A stretch of DNA of 64,000 nucleotides from Blastomonas ursincola (lineage in GTDB: Bacteria; Pseudomonadota; Alphaproteobacteria; Sphingomonadales; Sphingomonadaceae), in contig NZ_VDES01000003.1 in the NCBI RefSeq assembly GCF_013607875.1, forward strand, positions 456,045-520,044, written 5' to 3'. The position numbers were made by a program, and so were the translations under genes. The notes below the pieces were generated by a model. The model was not told the DNA's origin and ran no database searches. It saw nothing but the letters and a program-made list of their open reading frames with translations. The first letter of the stretch is position 1. Each line of letters opens with the position of its first letter. Positions 28,205 through 42,715 of this stretch are shown here, one piece after another.

Positions 28205-28817
28205 TCGCGTCGCGCTGATCGATTATGGCGCGGGCAATCTGCACAGTGTGCACAATGCGCTGAAGGCCTCTGGGGCAGGCAATGTCGCGGTGACCGACGA
28301 TCCGGCGACCGTGCGCGCGGCCGACCGCATCGTCCTGCCCGGCGTCGGTGCCTTTGCCGCGTGCATGAACGGGCTGTCCGCCATCCCCGGCATGATCGAT
28401 GCGCTCGAAGCCCGGGTACAAGGCGACAAGGTGCCGTTCCTCGGCATCTGCGTTGGCATGCAGCTGCTCGCCGAGCGCGGGCTGGAGCATGGCACGCATG
28501 CAGGTCTGGGCTGGATTGCGGGCGAGGTGCGCGCGATGGACGCGACGCCAGCGATCAAGGTGCCGCACATGGGCTGGAACGACGTAAGGCCTTCCGATCG
28601 CGCGCCGCTGATCGTGCCGGGTGAGGCCTATTTCCTGCACAGCTATCATTTCGCCGCCGCCAATGCCGCCGATGTCGCTGCCGTTACCGATCATGGCGGC
28701 GCGGTGACCGCCGCCGTCGCGCGCGACAACATCCTGGGCGTGCAGTTTCATCCGGAAAAGAGCCAGGCCTATGGCCTCGATCTGCTCCGCCGCTTTCTCG
28801 ACTGGACCGTTTCATGA
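28197..28817 (+). CDS. hisH: Imidazole glycerol phosphate synthase, glutaminase subunit
   Basis: 206 residues with a GTG start at 28197 inside the hisB end. Class I glutamine amidotransferase: oxyanion strand PGVGAF, nucleophile C85 in [10 protein letters not shown], and His/Glu in GVQFHPEKS near the C terminus. It releases ammonia from glutamine and channels it to HisF. The stop overlaps the hisA start by 4 nt (ATGA). Confidence 0.96.
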   Translation: MADRVALIDYGAGNLHSVHNALKASGAGNVAVTDDPATVRAADRIVLPGVGAFAACMNGLSAIPGMIDALEARVQGDKVPFLGICVGMQLLAERGLEHGTHAGLGWIAGEVRAMDATPAIKVPHMGWNDVRPSDRAPLIVPGEAYFLHSYHFAAANAADVAAVTDHGGAVTAAVARDNILGVQFHPEKSQAYGLDLLRRFLDWTVS

Positions 28818-29548
28818 GCATCATCGTCTTTCCCGCGATCGACCTGAAGGGCGGCCAAGTCGTGCGCCTGGCCGAAGGCGACATGGACCGCGCGACGGTC
28901 TATGGCGACGATCCCGCAGCCCAGGCGCAGCTCTTTGCCGAAGCCGGTGCCCAGCATCTGCACGTCGTCGATCTGGACGGAGCCTTTGCCGGCGAGGCGG
29001 TGAACCGCAGTGCGGTGGAATCGATCATCAAGAGCTTTCCCGGCTATCTCCAGCTCGGCGGCGGCATCCGCACCCGCACCGCTGTCGAAGGCTGGTTCGA
29101 CCTTGGCGTCGCTCGCGTCGTCATCGGCACGGCGGCGCTGACCGATCCCGAATTCGTGCGCGACATGGCCAAGGCCTATGAGGGCGGCATCGTCGTCGCG
29201 GTCGATGCGCGCGATGGCATGGTCGCGACGCACGGCTGGGCTGACGTCTCGGACGTGCCGGTGGCCGACATGGCGCGCCGGTTCGAGGACGCGGGCGTTG
29301 CCAGCCTGCTGTTCACCGATGTCGGCCGCGACGGGCTGCTCAAGGGCTGCAATATTGACGCCACCGTTGCGCTCGCGCGCACCACCGAGATTCCGGTCAT
29401 CGCCAGCGGCGGGGTGAAGGGGCTCGACGATATCCATCTGCTCAGCCTGCATGCCGAAGACGGCATCGAAGGTGTCATCACGGGCCGCGCTCTCTATGAC
29501 GGGCGGCTCGATCTCGCCACCGCGATCGCCATGGCCTCGCGCGGATGA
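28814..29548 (+). CDS. hisA: ProFAR isomerase
   Basis: 244 residues, half-barrel-duplicated TIM barrel. Catalytic Asp residues are in FPAIDLKGG (N-terminal half) and in [11 protein letters not shown] (C-terminal half), with phosphate-binding glycines GGGIRT and SGGVKGLDD. It converts ProFAR to PRFAR. Overlaps hisH and hisF by 4 nt each. Confidence 0.97.
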   Translation: MSIIVFPAIDLKGGQVVRLAEGDMDRATVYGDDPAAQAQLFAEAGAQHLHVVDLDGAFAGEAVNRSAVESIIKSFPGYLQLGGGIRTRTAVEGWFDLGVARVVIGTAALTDPEFVRDMAKAYEGGIVVAVDARDGMVATHGWADVSDVPVADMARRFEDAGVASLLFTDVGRDGLLKGCNIDATVALARTTEIPVIASGGVKGLDDIHLLSLHAEDGIEGVITGRALYDGRLDLATAIAMASRG

Positions 29549-30312
29549 GCGTCCGGGTTCGCGTCATCCCCTGTCTCGACGTCGCCAATGGCCGCGTGGT
29601 CAAGGGCGTGAACTTCGTCGACCTGCGCGATGCGGGCGATCCGGTCGAACAGGCGCGCGCTTATGACGCCGCCGGTGCCGACGAACTGTGCTTTCTCGAC
29701 ATTTCCGCGAGCCATGAGGCGCGCGGCACGATCATCGATGTCGTCCGGCGTACCGCCGAGGTCTGCTTCATGCCGGTCACCGTCGGCGGCGGGGTGCGCA
29801 GCGCCGAGGACGCACGCGCGCTGCTGCTCGCAGGGGCTGACAAGGTGGCGGTCAACAGCGCGGCGGTCTCACGGCCCGAGGTCGTCGCCGATATCGCCGA
29901 GCGCTTCGGCAGCCAGTGCATCGTTGCCTCGATCGACGCGCGCCGCCGCGCCGACGGCCAGGGCTGGGAAATCTTCACCCATGGCGGGCGCAAGGAAACT
30001 GGCATCGACGCGATCGAGCACGCATTGAACCTGACACGGCTCGGGGCAGGCGAGTTGCTCGTCACCTCGATGGACCGCGACGGCACGCGCGACGGCTATG
30101 ATCTCGAGCTCATCCGCACGATAGCCGACCAGGTCGACATCCCCGTTGTGGCCAGCGGCGGCGTGGGACATATCGGCCATCTGGTCGAAGGCGTGACGAA
30201 GGGTCATGCCAGCGCGGTGCTGGCGGCATCGATCTTCCATTTTGGCGAAGCCAGCATCGCCGATGCCCATCGCGCGCTGGCCGAAGCCGGATTGCCTGCG
30301 CGATCGCACTGA
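29545..30312 (+). CDS. hisF: Imidazole glycerol phosphate synthase, cyclase subunit
   Basis: 255 residues, TIM barrel. The catalytic Asp pair is seen in [15 protein letters not shown] and [13 protein letters not shown], with phosphate sites VGGGVRS and ASGGVG. It cyclises PRFAR to imidazoleglycerol phosphate and AICAR with HisH. Followed by a 136-nt gap and the small sorting-signal protein before hisE. Confidence 0.97.
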   Translation: MSVRVRVIPCLDVANGRVVKGVNFVDLRDAGDPVEQARAYDAAGADELCFLDISASHEARGTIIDVVRRTAEVCFMPVTVGGGVRSAEDARALLLAGADKVAVNSAAVSRPEVVADIAERFGSQCIVASIDARRRADGQGWEIFTHGGRKETGIDAIEHALNLTRLGAGELLVTSMDRDGTRDGYDLELIRTIADQVDIPVVASGGVGHIGHLVEGVTKGHASAVLAASIFHFGEASIADAHRALAEAGLPARSH

Positions 30313-30448
30313 TTTTACAGCTTTTGCAGCCAGCCGGTTGTCGGCGGGCTTGACACTTGCGCCCGTTGCGGGTGGGGCATTAACCAGTGGATGCGCCTGT
30401 TTCCGGGCGCTTGCGACATCTGGCAAAGCGCTTGCTTAACCATCAGGC

Positions 30449-30724
30449 ATGAAGTGTCTCGGAATGAAACCCGGCAAAAGCGAAAGGTTGAAGGTCGTGC
30501 GCCGCATCGCCGTCATCCTGCCTGGCATGGCCTTGGCCACGCCGCTGGAGGCCAGTCCGCTGAGCCGGATCACGCTCGACGGGCTGACCCGCGCCGAGGG
30601 CATCCGCAGCTGGATCGAGATTACCGAGCCGGGCAGCGTCGGGTTGCTGTGCATGGGCATTATCGGCCTGCTGGTCGGGCGCTGGGCGGCCGGTCGCAAC
30701 CGCAAGGGCCCGCCAAAGCGCTGA
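30449..30724 (+). CDS. Mini-protein with PEP-CTERM-like sorting tail
   Basis: 91 residues. A basic N terminus and hydrophobic stretch (20-36, ending in a plausible PLEA-S cleavage site) look like a signal peptide. After only about 25 residues comes a C-terminal tripartite tail: E60-P61-G-S, a hydrophobic helix (64-79), then a basic end (RWAAGRNRKGPPKR). This matches the PEP-CTERM/exosortase layout, although the first residue of the motif is Thr rather than Pro or Val. It lies between hisF and hisE on the same strand. The start at 30449 lacks a good ribosome site; an alternative ATG is at 30464. Confidence 0.65.
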   Translation: MKCLGMKPGKSERLKVVRRIAVILPGMALATPLEASPLSRITLDGLTRAEGIRSWIEITEPGSVGLLCMGIIGLLVGRWAAGRNRKGPPKR

Positions 30725-30767
30725 GCGCGCTTGACGCACGCCCGCCTCCGTCGCAGAGCGTCGAAAT

Positions 30768-31091
30768 ATGGCAGACCCGATCATCGCACGGCTCGAAGCC
30801 GTCATCGCAGAGCGCCGCAAGGCCTCGCCCGACAGCAGCTATGTCGCCAAGCTGTCCGCGCGCGGCCGCCCGCGGATCGCTCAGAAGATCGGCGAGGAAG
30901 CGGTCGAGGCGGTGATCGCCGCGATCCAGGGCGACGGCAAGGGCGTCGTCAGCGAAAGCGCCGACCTGATCTTCCACTTGCTCGTGCTGCTCGCCGATAT
31001 GGGTCTGACCTGGGCCGACGTGCTTGCCGAGCTCGATGCGCGCGAAGGCACGTCCGGCATTGCCGAAAAGCTCTCTCGCCCCAAGGAGTGA
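30768..31091 (+). CDS. hisE: Phosphoribosyl-ATP pyrophosphatase
   Basis: 107 residues, monofunctional HisE. The conserved metal-binding helix set KIGEEAVEAVIAA and ESADLIFHLLVLL is intact. It hydrolyses PR-ATP to PR-AMP and PPi, the second step of histidine synthesis. It lies 43 nt after the mini-protein gene and 5 nt before the HIT gene. hisI, hisG and hisD are not in the window. Confidence 0.96.
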   Translation: MADPIIARLEAVIAERRKASPDSSYVAKLSARGRPRIAQKIGEEAVEAVIAAIQGDGKGVVSESADLIFHLLVLLADMGLTWADVLAELDAREGTSGIAEKLSRPKE

Positions 31092-31096
31092 CCATC

Positions 31097-31477
31097 ATGC
31101 CGATCGATCCGACCCAGCCTTATGACGACCAGAACATCTTCGCCAAAATCCTGCGCGGCGAAATTCCCTGCACCAAGGTGCACGAGGATGACCACATCCT
31201 CGCCTTCAAGGACATCAACCCGCAGGCGCCGACGCATGTGCTGGTGATCCCCAAGGCCCCGTTTGTCAGCTGGGACGATTTTTCTGCGCGCGGCACCGAC
31301 GAGCAGATCGCGGCGTTCGTCCGCGGCGTCGGCGAGGTGGCGCGGATGCTCGGCCTGGTCGAGCCGGGTTACCGGCTGCTCGCCAATATCGGGCTCGATG
31401 CGCATCAGGAGGTGCCGCACCTGCACGTGCACCTGTTCGCCGGAAAGCCGCTCGGTCCGATGCTGATGCGCGGCTGA
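31097..31477 (+). CDS. HIT-family nucleotide hydrolase (HinT-like)
   Basis: 126 residues from the ATG at 31097, 5 nt after the hisE stop. The histidine triad is HLHVHLF near the C terminus, and the N terminus shows the FAKILRGEIPCTKV block of HinT proteins. Family members hydrolyse purine nucleoside phosphoramidates. Coupling to hisE is a common alphaproteobacterial arrangement. Confidence 0.95.
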   Translation: MPIDPTQPYDDQNIFAKILRGEIPCTKVHEDDHILAFKDINPQAPTHVLVIPKAPFVSWDDFSARGTDEQIAAFVRGVGEVARMLGLVEPGYRLLANIGLDAHQEVPHLHVHLFAGKPLGPMLMRG

Positions 31478-31544
31478 CATCGCCTCTTCTCAAGCCTGTG
31501 CCATGGGTCTAATCTGGCTCAAGCGGGCGTGAGGGAGGATCAAG

Positions 31545-33098
31545 ATGCTGCGATCTCTGGCCGTGCTGTGCGCCGCCTGGTGCATGACCGCACCCGCCCT
31601 GGCCCAGACGAGTGTTCCATGCGAGACGATGCTCGGCGACCTGTGGGGTGAGACGGAGCCGCAAACCGGTACTGCCACGGTGGACGGCACCACATTGCGC
31701 AGCCCGGCGGAGCTGGCCAAGGCAGTCGGCAAGGGCGCGGTCGTTCAGGGCGGCAAGTTCGCCGGTTGGGATTTTCGCCGGCTCTCACTCACCAACGCGT
31801 GCTTCGTCGAGGCTGACCTGCAGCGCAGCCAATGGGATGACGCGCGCGCGCCTGGCATTGGCTTCATCAAGTCCAACCTGACAGGTGCCTCGCTCGCCGG
31901 CATCAAGGCTCCCGGCATCCTGCTTCGCGACGCCAATCTTTCCGATGTCCAGGCGACCAAGGCCGATTTCAGCGGCGGGAAGCTGGAGGGAGGCTGGTTC
32001 GAAGGGAGCATCGATGGCCTGAACCTTGATGGCGCGAACCTTTCCCGCTTCGATTTTTCGTGCGGCATCACGCTGTCTGATGGTTGCCCGCTTTATGGCA
32101 GCGACAAGCTGATGTCGGCGCGTGGAGCCAACCTCACGCGGGCGAAGCTCAGCAGCTTTCATCGCTACGGGCTGAGGGATATCGCGCTGGAAGATGCCAT
32201 GCTCGATCGGACCGAGATATCGCCGGCGCAGCTCGCAAGCCTGAAGGGCCTGGTGATCAGTCACCCTCTCGTGCTCGTAGGAGGTGACAACCGGCTGGAG
32301 CTGACAGCTGCAGAGGCACAATCCCTGACGGACGATATCGCCATGGCCGACCCGGCAGTGCGTGATCCGTCCTTTGACTGCAGCAAGGCAACCAGTGTTG
32401 CCGAAAGGACGATCTGCCTGCCCGACAATCGCGATCTGGCCGATGCCGACCGGCTGCTCGCGCGCACTTTTGCCGAAGCGCGAAAGGCGAACCCGGGCAT
32501 TGTCGCAGAACAGCGGCAATGGCTCAAGCAGCGCGACGGCTGCATGAGCGAGGAGTTTCCTTCGGACTGCCTGCGCAATGCCTATGCCAAGCGGCAGGGG
32601 CAATTGCTGGGAGCGCTGGGCGAGGGCAACTGGCTCAAGCCCGGCGAGGCAGCGCTGTTCATCGATGACGAACTGCCGGTCAGCGAGGCGATGCGGCGGT
32701 CACAGCTGTTCGCGCGGCTGGCACCGCTGCTGGCACAGGCATCGATGGGCTATGCCTATGTCGAGCGGCAGGTCGACGGTCGTTATGACGCGAACGGGGA
32801 GTCGATCGGGGCCAATGCGCATACCTGCACCCTGGGCGCGAGCGGGCTGAACCTTGATCCGTTGACCGGCTGGTACAGCGTTCGAGACAGCGAGAGCAAC
32901 CGCCAGGTTCGGGTGGTACAGATCGACGGCGACTGGCTGCGCGTGTTCGCGGATGGCCATCCCTATGGAGAGGACGCCGAAGGCTCGGCCGATTATGCCA
33001 GCTGCGGTGCGCGCGCGGCGTTCGGCCCCATGCGGCGTATCGCGCTGCCTGCGGATATCCTCAAAACCTATGCCGAGCGGGCCGCGAGCGGGCAATGA
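31545..33098 (+). CDS. Secreted pentapeptide-repeat / LprI-domain protein
   Basis: 517 residues with a signal peptide (MLRSLAVLCAAWCMTAPALAQ) and a strong GAGGGAGGA ribosome site. Residues about 75-180 contain A(D/N)LxX pentapeptide-like repeats (FVEADLQRS, LRDANLSDV, NLDGANLSRFDF). Residues about 275-350 form an LprI/DUF1311-like segment (FDCSKATSVAERTIC ... QRQWLKQRDGC) with the conserved cysteines. A C-terminal domain of about 150 residues is not recognised. LprI domains inhibit lysozyme in mycobacteria; a periplasmic or surface role is inferred. The combination in one chain is unusual. Confidence 0.8.
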   Translation: MLRSLAVLCAAWCMTAPALAQTSVPCETMLGDLWGETEPQTGTATVDGTTLRSPAELAKAVGKGAVVQGGKFAGWDFRRLSLTNACFVEADLQRSQWDDARAPGIGFIKSNLTGASLAGIKAPGILLRDANLSDVQATKADFSGGKLEGGWFEGSIDGLNLDGANLSRFDFSCGITLSDGCPLYGSDKLMSARGANLTRAKLSSFHRYGLRDIALEDAMLDRTEISPAQLASLKGLVISHPLVLVGGDNRLELTAAEAQSLTDDIAMADPAVRDPSFDCSKATSVAERTICLPDNRDLADADRLLARTFAEARKANPGIVAEQRQWLKQRDGCMSEEFPSDCLRNAYAKRQGQLLGALGEGNWLKPGEAALFIDDELPVSEAMRRSQLFARLAPLLAQASMGYAYVERQVDGRYDANGESIGANAHTCTLGASGLNLDPLTGWYSVRDSESNRQVRVVQIDGDWLRVFADGHPYGEDAEGSADYASCGARAAFGPMRRIALPADILKTYAERAASGQ

Positions 33099-33238
33099 CC
33101 GGCCCGCGATGCGACAGATGGGTTACAACCCGGTTGCCACCGCGTGAAAAGCCGCTAATCCTGTGCGCCACAGGGGGATAACCCCGGGACGCAACCGGCT
33201 GGCTACAGGCCCGCCAAGGGTGGGAAATCAAGAACATC

Positions 33239-34786
33239 ATGAAATTTGCGCGTGTCAAACCGCTGGACGCCATTCTGGCGACAGCCAAGAAGAAGTCGCT
33301 GCATCCGACCCTGGGTTGGTTTCAGCTGACCCTGTTCGGCATCGGCTGCGTGATCGGCACCGGTATTTTCGTGCTGACCTCGGCCGGCGCCCAGAAGGCG
33401 GGTCCCGGCCTGATGCTGGCCTTTGCGATTGCGGGCCTGATCTGCATCGTCGCGGCGCTCTGCTATGCCGAAATCGCCGCGATGATCCCCGTCGCAGGTT
33501 CCGCCTATACCTATACCTATTCGGTTATGGGCGAACTGCTCGCCTGGACGGTCGGATGGGCCCTTGTCCTCGAATATGCGGTCGCGGCGAGCGCGGTGTC
33601 GGTCGGGTGGTCCGGCTATTTCACCGGAACCATATTGAACGAGTTCTTCGGCATAACGCTGCCGACCTATCTCACGGCAGGCCCGCTCTGGCTGGGCGGT
33701 GCACCGGGTGGCTTCGTCAACCTGCCCGCGATCGTCATCGCATTGCTGGTGACATGGCTGCTGATGATCGGCACCAGTGAATCGGCCAAGGTCAACGCCG
33801 TGCTGGTTGCGATCAAGGTGACCGCGCTGACCGCGTTCATCGTGTTGACCGTTCCCAAGACCGACATGGCGAACTTCAACCCGTTCCTGCCCGCCGGCGT
33901 TTTCGGTGGTTTCGGATCGGGCATTGGTGCGGTAGGCGCTGCGGCGACCATCTTCTTCGCCTATGTCGGCTTCGATGCAGTCTCCACCGCAGCCGAGGAA
34001 ACCAAGAACCCGCAGCGCAACGTTCCGATCGGCCTGATCGGCAGCCTGGGTTTCTGCACCATTTTCTACATTCTCGTCGCCGCCGGTGCCGTCGGCACCA
34101 TCGGTGGTCAGCCGATCCTCGGACCCAATGGCATTCCGTTCCCCGCAGGTTCGGAAGAGCTCGCACGCCAGTGCGCGCTGCCGCAATATGCCGACATGCT
34201 GGTCTGCTCGAACGAGGCGCTGGCGCACGTGCTGCGCAAGATCGGCTTCGGCGCGGTCGGCAACATGCTGGGCATCGCCGCATTCGTGGCGCTGCCTTCG
34301 GTGATCCTGATCCTGCTGTTCGGCCAGACGCGCATCTTCTTCGTGATGGCGCGTGACGGCCTGCTGCCCGAAGGCCTTTCGAAGATCCACCCCAAGTGGA
34401 AGACGCCCTATGTGGTGACCGCCATTACCGGCGGCATCGTCGCCTTTGCAGCGGCCTTCCTGCCGGTCGGCCAGCTCGCCGATATCGCCAATGCCGGGAC
34501 GCTCTATGCGTTCATGATGGTGGCGATCGCGGTGATGATGCTGCGCAAGACCGATCCGAACCGCGAGCGCCTGTTCCGCACGCCGATGCTCTGGCTGGTC
34601 GGACCTGCTACGATCGCAGGCTGCATCTTCCTGTTCCTCAACCTGCCGTTCGAGGCGATGATCGTGCTGCCCGCATGGGGCGCGATCGGTCTCGTGATCT
34701 ATTACCTCTATGGCTACAAGGCGAGCCATCTGGGCAAGGGCATCGTCGAGGTGCCCGAGGATGATCCGGGCGTCGTCTCGCATTGA
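33239..34786 (+). CDS. APC-family amino acid permease
   Basis: 515 residues with about 12-13 hydrophobic segments, amino acid-polyamine-organocation superfamily, cationic amino acid transporter/YfnA type. The GIGCVIGTGIFVLT motif in helix 1 and the E-T-K-N-P-Q-R-N block after helix 6 (AAEETKNPQRN) are family signatures. It probably imports an amino acid with protons at the inner membrane. Monocistronic, closed by a strong terminator. Confidence 0.93.
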   Translation: MKFARVKPLDAILATAKKKSLHPTLGWFQLTLFGIGCVIGTGIFVLTSAGAQKAGPGLMLAFAIAGLICIVAALCYAEIAAMIPVAGSAYTYTYSVMGELLAWTVGWALVLEYAVAASAVSVGWSGYFTGTILNEFFGITLPTYLTAGPLWLGGAPGGFVNLPAIVIALLVTWLLMIGTSESAKVNAVLVAIKVTALTAFIVLTVPKTDMANFNPFLPAGVFGGFGSGIGAVGAAATIFFAYVGFDAVSTAAEETKNPQRNVPIGLIGSLGFCTIFYILVAAGAVGTIGGQPILGPNGIPFPAGSEELARQCALPQYADMLVCSNEALAHVLRKIGFGAVGNMLGIAAFVALPSVILILLFGQTRIFFVMARDGLLPEGLSKIHPKWKTPYVVTAITGGIVAFAAAFLPVGQLADIANAGTLYAFMMVAIAVMMLRKTDPNRERLFRTPMLWLVGPATIAGCIFLFLNLPFEAMIVLPAWGAIGLVIYYLYGYKASHLGKGIVEVPEDDPGVVSH

Positions 34787-34794
34787 TGCAAACG

Positions 34795-34823
34795 AAAACC
34801 CCGGCGTGACCCGCCGGGGTTTT
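34795..34823. terminator. Bidirectional intrinsic terminator
   Basis: A 12-bp stem (AAAACCCCGGCG with its complement) and a TGACC loop, followed by further T residues. It lies 9 nt after the permease stop at 34786 and 24 nt before the convergent MFS stop at 34847. The A-run on the left and T-run on the right let it work for both genes. Confidence 0.9.
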
Positions 34824-34846
34824 TCTTTGGGCTCGGACGTGCAGCC

Positions 34847-36124
34847 TTACATCGGCGATTTGGGGCAGGTCCCCGGGCGGCGGAACAGCCTGCCTTTTTC
34901 CGCCCACAGGATCACGACCAGCGCCGCGACGCCGCAGCTGAAAAAGCCCAGGGCCATGGGCAGCGTCGTGCCGTCGAAGGCCTGGCCGACAAGCGCGCCG
35001 ATGCCAGCGCCGAGCACGGTGCGAAATGCCATCTGGAACGACGAGGCCGCTCCCGCCATCGCGCCGAAGGGCTCCATGGCGATGGAGCTGAAATTCGCGC
35101 CGATGAAACCGACCATCGCCATGTTGAGCGCGACGATCACCAGAAACAGCGCCATCGGCTCTCCCGGCACCTTGGCGGCGGCAATCTGCAGCAGCGACAG
35201 GACGAGAAACGCCATCAGTGCCGAATGCGACACCCGCCGCGCGCCGAAACGCTCGACGATGCGGCTGTTGAAGAAGTTCGATACCGCCATCGCGCCTGCG
35301 ACTGCGGCAAAGGCATAGGGGAAGATGGCTTCGGCATCGAACACGTCGGCAAAGACCTGTTGCGAGCTGTTGAGAAAGCCGAACATGGCCCCCACCAGCA
35401 GACCGGCACCCGCAACATAGCCAAAGCCCTGGCGGTTGAAGATCACCTGGAACCAGGTGCTGCCGATCGTGTCGAGCCGGATGGGGATGACATTTTCGGG
35501 ACGCAGCGTCTCGGGCAGGCGCAACCAGACCCAGACGCCCACTGCAGTGCCCATCACCGACAGCAGGATGAAGATGAACTGCCATTGCGCGAAATAGAGG
35601 ATCAGCTGTCCGACGGTCGGCGCGAGCACCGGCACCGCCATGAACACGATGAAGATGATCGACATGAAGCTGGCCATCCGGTCGCCCGAGAAGATGTCGC
35701 GGATGACCGATACCACCAGCACGCCCATGGCTGCAGCCGCAAAGCCCTGGGCAAAGCGCAGCAGAAGCAATGTCTGGAAATCGGGCGCAAAGGCACAGGC
35801 CCCGCCGAATATGACGTAGAAAACCAGGGAGCCGAGCAGCACCGGCTTGCGGCCGACCTGGTCGCCAATCGGGCCGTAGAACAGCGAACCGATGCCCATG
35901 CCCATCAGATAGCTGCTGATCACGAACTGCCGGTCATTGGCGCTCGCGACATCGAAGGCAGCGCCCAGCGCGGGAAAGGCCGGGAGGATCGAGTCGATCG
36001 CCAGCGCATTGAGCGCCATCAGCGCCGCCATCATCGCCACCAGTTCGCGCGTTCCCATCGGGAAGGAGCCGGTTTCGGCCGATGGTGCAGAAGTGGCCAT
36101 GTTCAGGGTCTTTTCATTGTGCAT
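34847..36124 (-). CDS. Bcr/CflA-type MFS drug efflux transporter
   Basis: 425 residues, 12 hydrophobic segments. The motif A-like sequence GPIGDQVGRKPVLL in loop 2-3 and the motif C-like region in helix 5 (VPVLAPTVGQLI) point to drug:H+ antiporters of the 12-TM Bcr/CflA group. The start at 36124 is uncertain; an ATG at 36100 would give 417 residues. It is divergent from dinB with a short shared upstream region. Confidence 0.87.
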   Translation of the reverse strand: MHNEKTLNMATSAPSAETGSFPMGTRELVAMMAALMALNALAIDSILPAFPALGAAFDVASANDRQFVISSYLMGMGIGSLFYGPIGDQVGRKPVLLGSLVFYVIFGGACAFAPDFQTLLLLRFAQGFAAAAMGVLVVSVIRDIFSGDRMASFMSIIFIVFMAVPVLAPTVGQLILYFAQWQFIFILLSVMGTAVGVWVWLRLPETLRPENVIPIRLDTIGSTWFQVIFNRQGFGYVAGAGLLVGAMFGFLNSSQQVFADVFDAEAIFPYAFAAVAGAMAVSNFFNSRIVERFGARRVSHSALMAFLVLSLLQIAAAKVPGEPMALFLVIVALNMAMVGFIGANFSSIAMEPFGAMAGAASSFQMAFRTVLGAGIGALVGQAFDGTTLPMALGFFSCGVAALVVILWAEKGRLFRRPGTCPKSPM

Positions 36125-36191
36125 TGCACCATAATGGGCTTCGGGACGGTGATTGCCAACCGCGCGAGCGATTTCTATTTTGCCTCAACCC

Positions 36192-37292
36192 ATGGAAGGC
36201 CCCGCCGATCCCCTTTTGCGAAAGATCATCCATATCGACATGGATGCCTTTTTCGCGAGCGTGGAGCAGCGCGACAATCCGGCGCTGCGCGGGCTTCCCG
36301 TGGCGGTGGGTGGCTCGTCGCGGCGCGGGGTGGTGGCAGCGGCCAGCTATGAGGCAAGGGCCTTTGGCGTGCGATCGGCCATGCCATCGGTGACCGCACA
36401 GCGACGATGCCCAGACCTGGTCTTCGTCAAGCCGCGATTCGATGTCTATCAATCCGTCTCGCGCCAGATCCGCGATATCTTCGCGAAGCACACCGATCAG
36501 ATCGAGCCGCTCTCGCTCGACGAGGCCTATCTCGACGTCACCGCGAACAAGCAGGCCATCGCTTCCGCCACCCATATTGCCGAGATGATCCGGGCCGATA
36601 TCCGCCGCGAGACCGGGCTGACGGCCAGCGCGGGCGTGTCGTACAACAAGTTCATCGCCAAGCTCGCGAGTGATCAGAACAAGCCCGACGGCCTGTGCGT
36701 CATCCGCCCCGAGCAGGGGCCGTGCTTCGTCGCCGCATTGCCGGTCAAGCGCTTCCACGGGGTCGGCCCCCGCACCGCCGAGAAGATGGCGGCGCTGGGC
36801 ATCGTCACCGGCGCCGACCTGGCGGCCAAGTCGGAACAATGGCTGCTTCAGCATTTCGGCAGCTGGGGCAGCTATCTGCACGGCGCGGCGCGCGGGATCG
36901 ACAACCGCCCGGTCCGCCCCGATCGCATCCGCAAGTCGATCGGCGGCGAACGGACCTATGGCGAGGATATCTGGACTGAAGATGGCTTGCGTGCCGCGCT
37001 CGAGAATGTCGCCGATATCGTCTGGGAGCGGGTCGAGCGCGCCGAGGGGCAGGGTAGGACGGTCACACTCAAGGCAAGGTTCGCCGATTTCCACACCATC
37101 ACACGCGCGCGCACCCTGCCGCAGCCGGTCGAGGGCAGGGCGATGTTCGGGCAGATAGGTCAGGCGCTGATCGATCAGATCCTGCCCTTGCACAATGGCG
37201 TGCGCCTTCTGGGACTCACCCTATCTGGCCTGTCGCGCGCGGGAGACGAGGATCCGCCGGACGAGCGCCAGCCCGAGCTGCCCTTCGTCTGA
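36192..37292 (+). CDS. dinB: DNA polymerase IV
   Basis: 366 residues from the ATG at 36192 (MEGPADPLLRKIIHIDMDAFF). Y-family polymerase: the catalytic carboxylates are D16 in HIDMDAFF and the D-E pair in SLDEAYLDV. The helix-hairpin-helix (GVGPRTAEKMAALGI) and little-finger domains follow. It ends RQPELPFV, with a QPELPF-type beta-clamp binding motif at the extreme C terminus. It performs error-prone translesion synthesis. No LexA box was identified with confidence upstream. Confidence 0.95.
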   Translation: MEGPADPLLRKIIHIDMDAFFASVEQRDNPALRGLPVAVGGSSRRGVVAAASYEARAFGVRSAMPSVTAQRRCPDLVFVKPRFDVYQSVSRQIRDIFAKHTDQIEPLSLDEAYLDVTANKQAIASATHIAEMIRADIRRETGLTASAGVSYNKFIAKLASDQNKPDGLCVIRPEQGPCFVAALPVKRFHGVGPRTAEKMAALGIVTGADLAAKSEQWLLQHFGSWGSYLHGAARGIDNRPVRPDRIRKSIGGERTYGEDIWTEDGLRAALENVADIVWERVERAEGQGRTVTLKARFADFHTITRARTLPQPVEGRAMFGQIGQALIDQILPLHNGVRLLGLTLSGLSRAGDEDPPDERQPELPFV

Positions 37293-37760
37293 TCACCACT
37301 CGCCCGAGGGGGGCAGCCCATCGCGTATCTCGATGACCCTGCGCCGCGAAGCGTCGGTGAGAGCATCTGGCAGCGCATCGAGCGGGAAGAACCGGGCTTC
37401 GAGCAATTCGCCGGCATCGGGCATCGGGTCGTCGCGGGTTTCGCCGACAATGACGGTGATATGATCGGGGAAGCCTTCGCCGTTCGAGATGAAATCGCCG
37501 TGCACATACACGTTGTCGAGACGGCATCCGGTCTCCTCAAACGCCTCGCGGATCCCCGCTGCCAGAACCGTCTCCTTCCGCCCGACGCCGCCGCCTGGCA
37601 GCATGAACCGATCGGTGGCGAAATAGCTGTGCCGGATCAGCAGAACCTCGCGGCCCCGCAGCACCACCGCCTTGACGCCGCGCGTCTTGATCTGGAACGC
37701 ACGCCGCAAGAACAGCCGCACCCGGTGCGCGACGATATAGGCGATACGGAGCGGGGTCAT
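37293..37760 (-). CDS. NUDIX hydrolase
   Basis: 155 residues with a complete Nudix box (GGVGRKETVLAAGIREAFEETGC). N-terminal residues LRIAYIVAHRVRLFLRRAF form a basic amphipathic helix. It hydrolyses a nucleoside diphosphate derivative; the substrate is unknown. It directly abuts the dinB stop in convergent orientation and is followed on the same strand, 16 nt away, by the gyrB end. Confidence 0.9.
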   Translation of the reverse strand: MTPLRIAYIVAHRVRLFLRRAFQIKTRGVKAVVLRGREVLLIRHSYFATDRFMLPGGGVGRKETVLAAGIREAFEETGCRLDNVYVHGDFISNGEGFPDHITVIVGETRDDPMPDAGELLEARFFPLDALPDALTDASRRRVIEIRDGLPPSGEW

Positions 37761-37776
37761 GCCGCCGCTCCGAACC

Positions 37777-42634
<4,858 letters not shown>

Positions 42635-42715
42635 CATTTCACGCGAAGCCGCGAAGGTGCGAAGAAGGGCGCTCGCCACTGGACTCGTCGGCACGTCCCA
42701 ACTATCGGCTCATCC

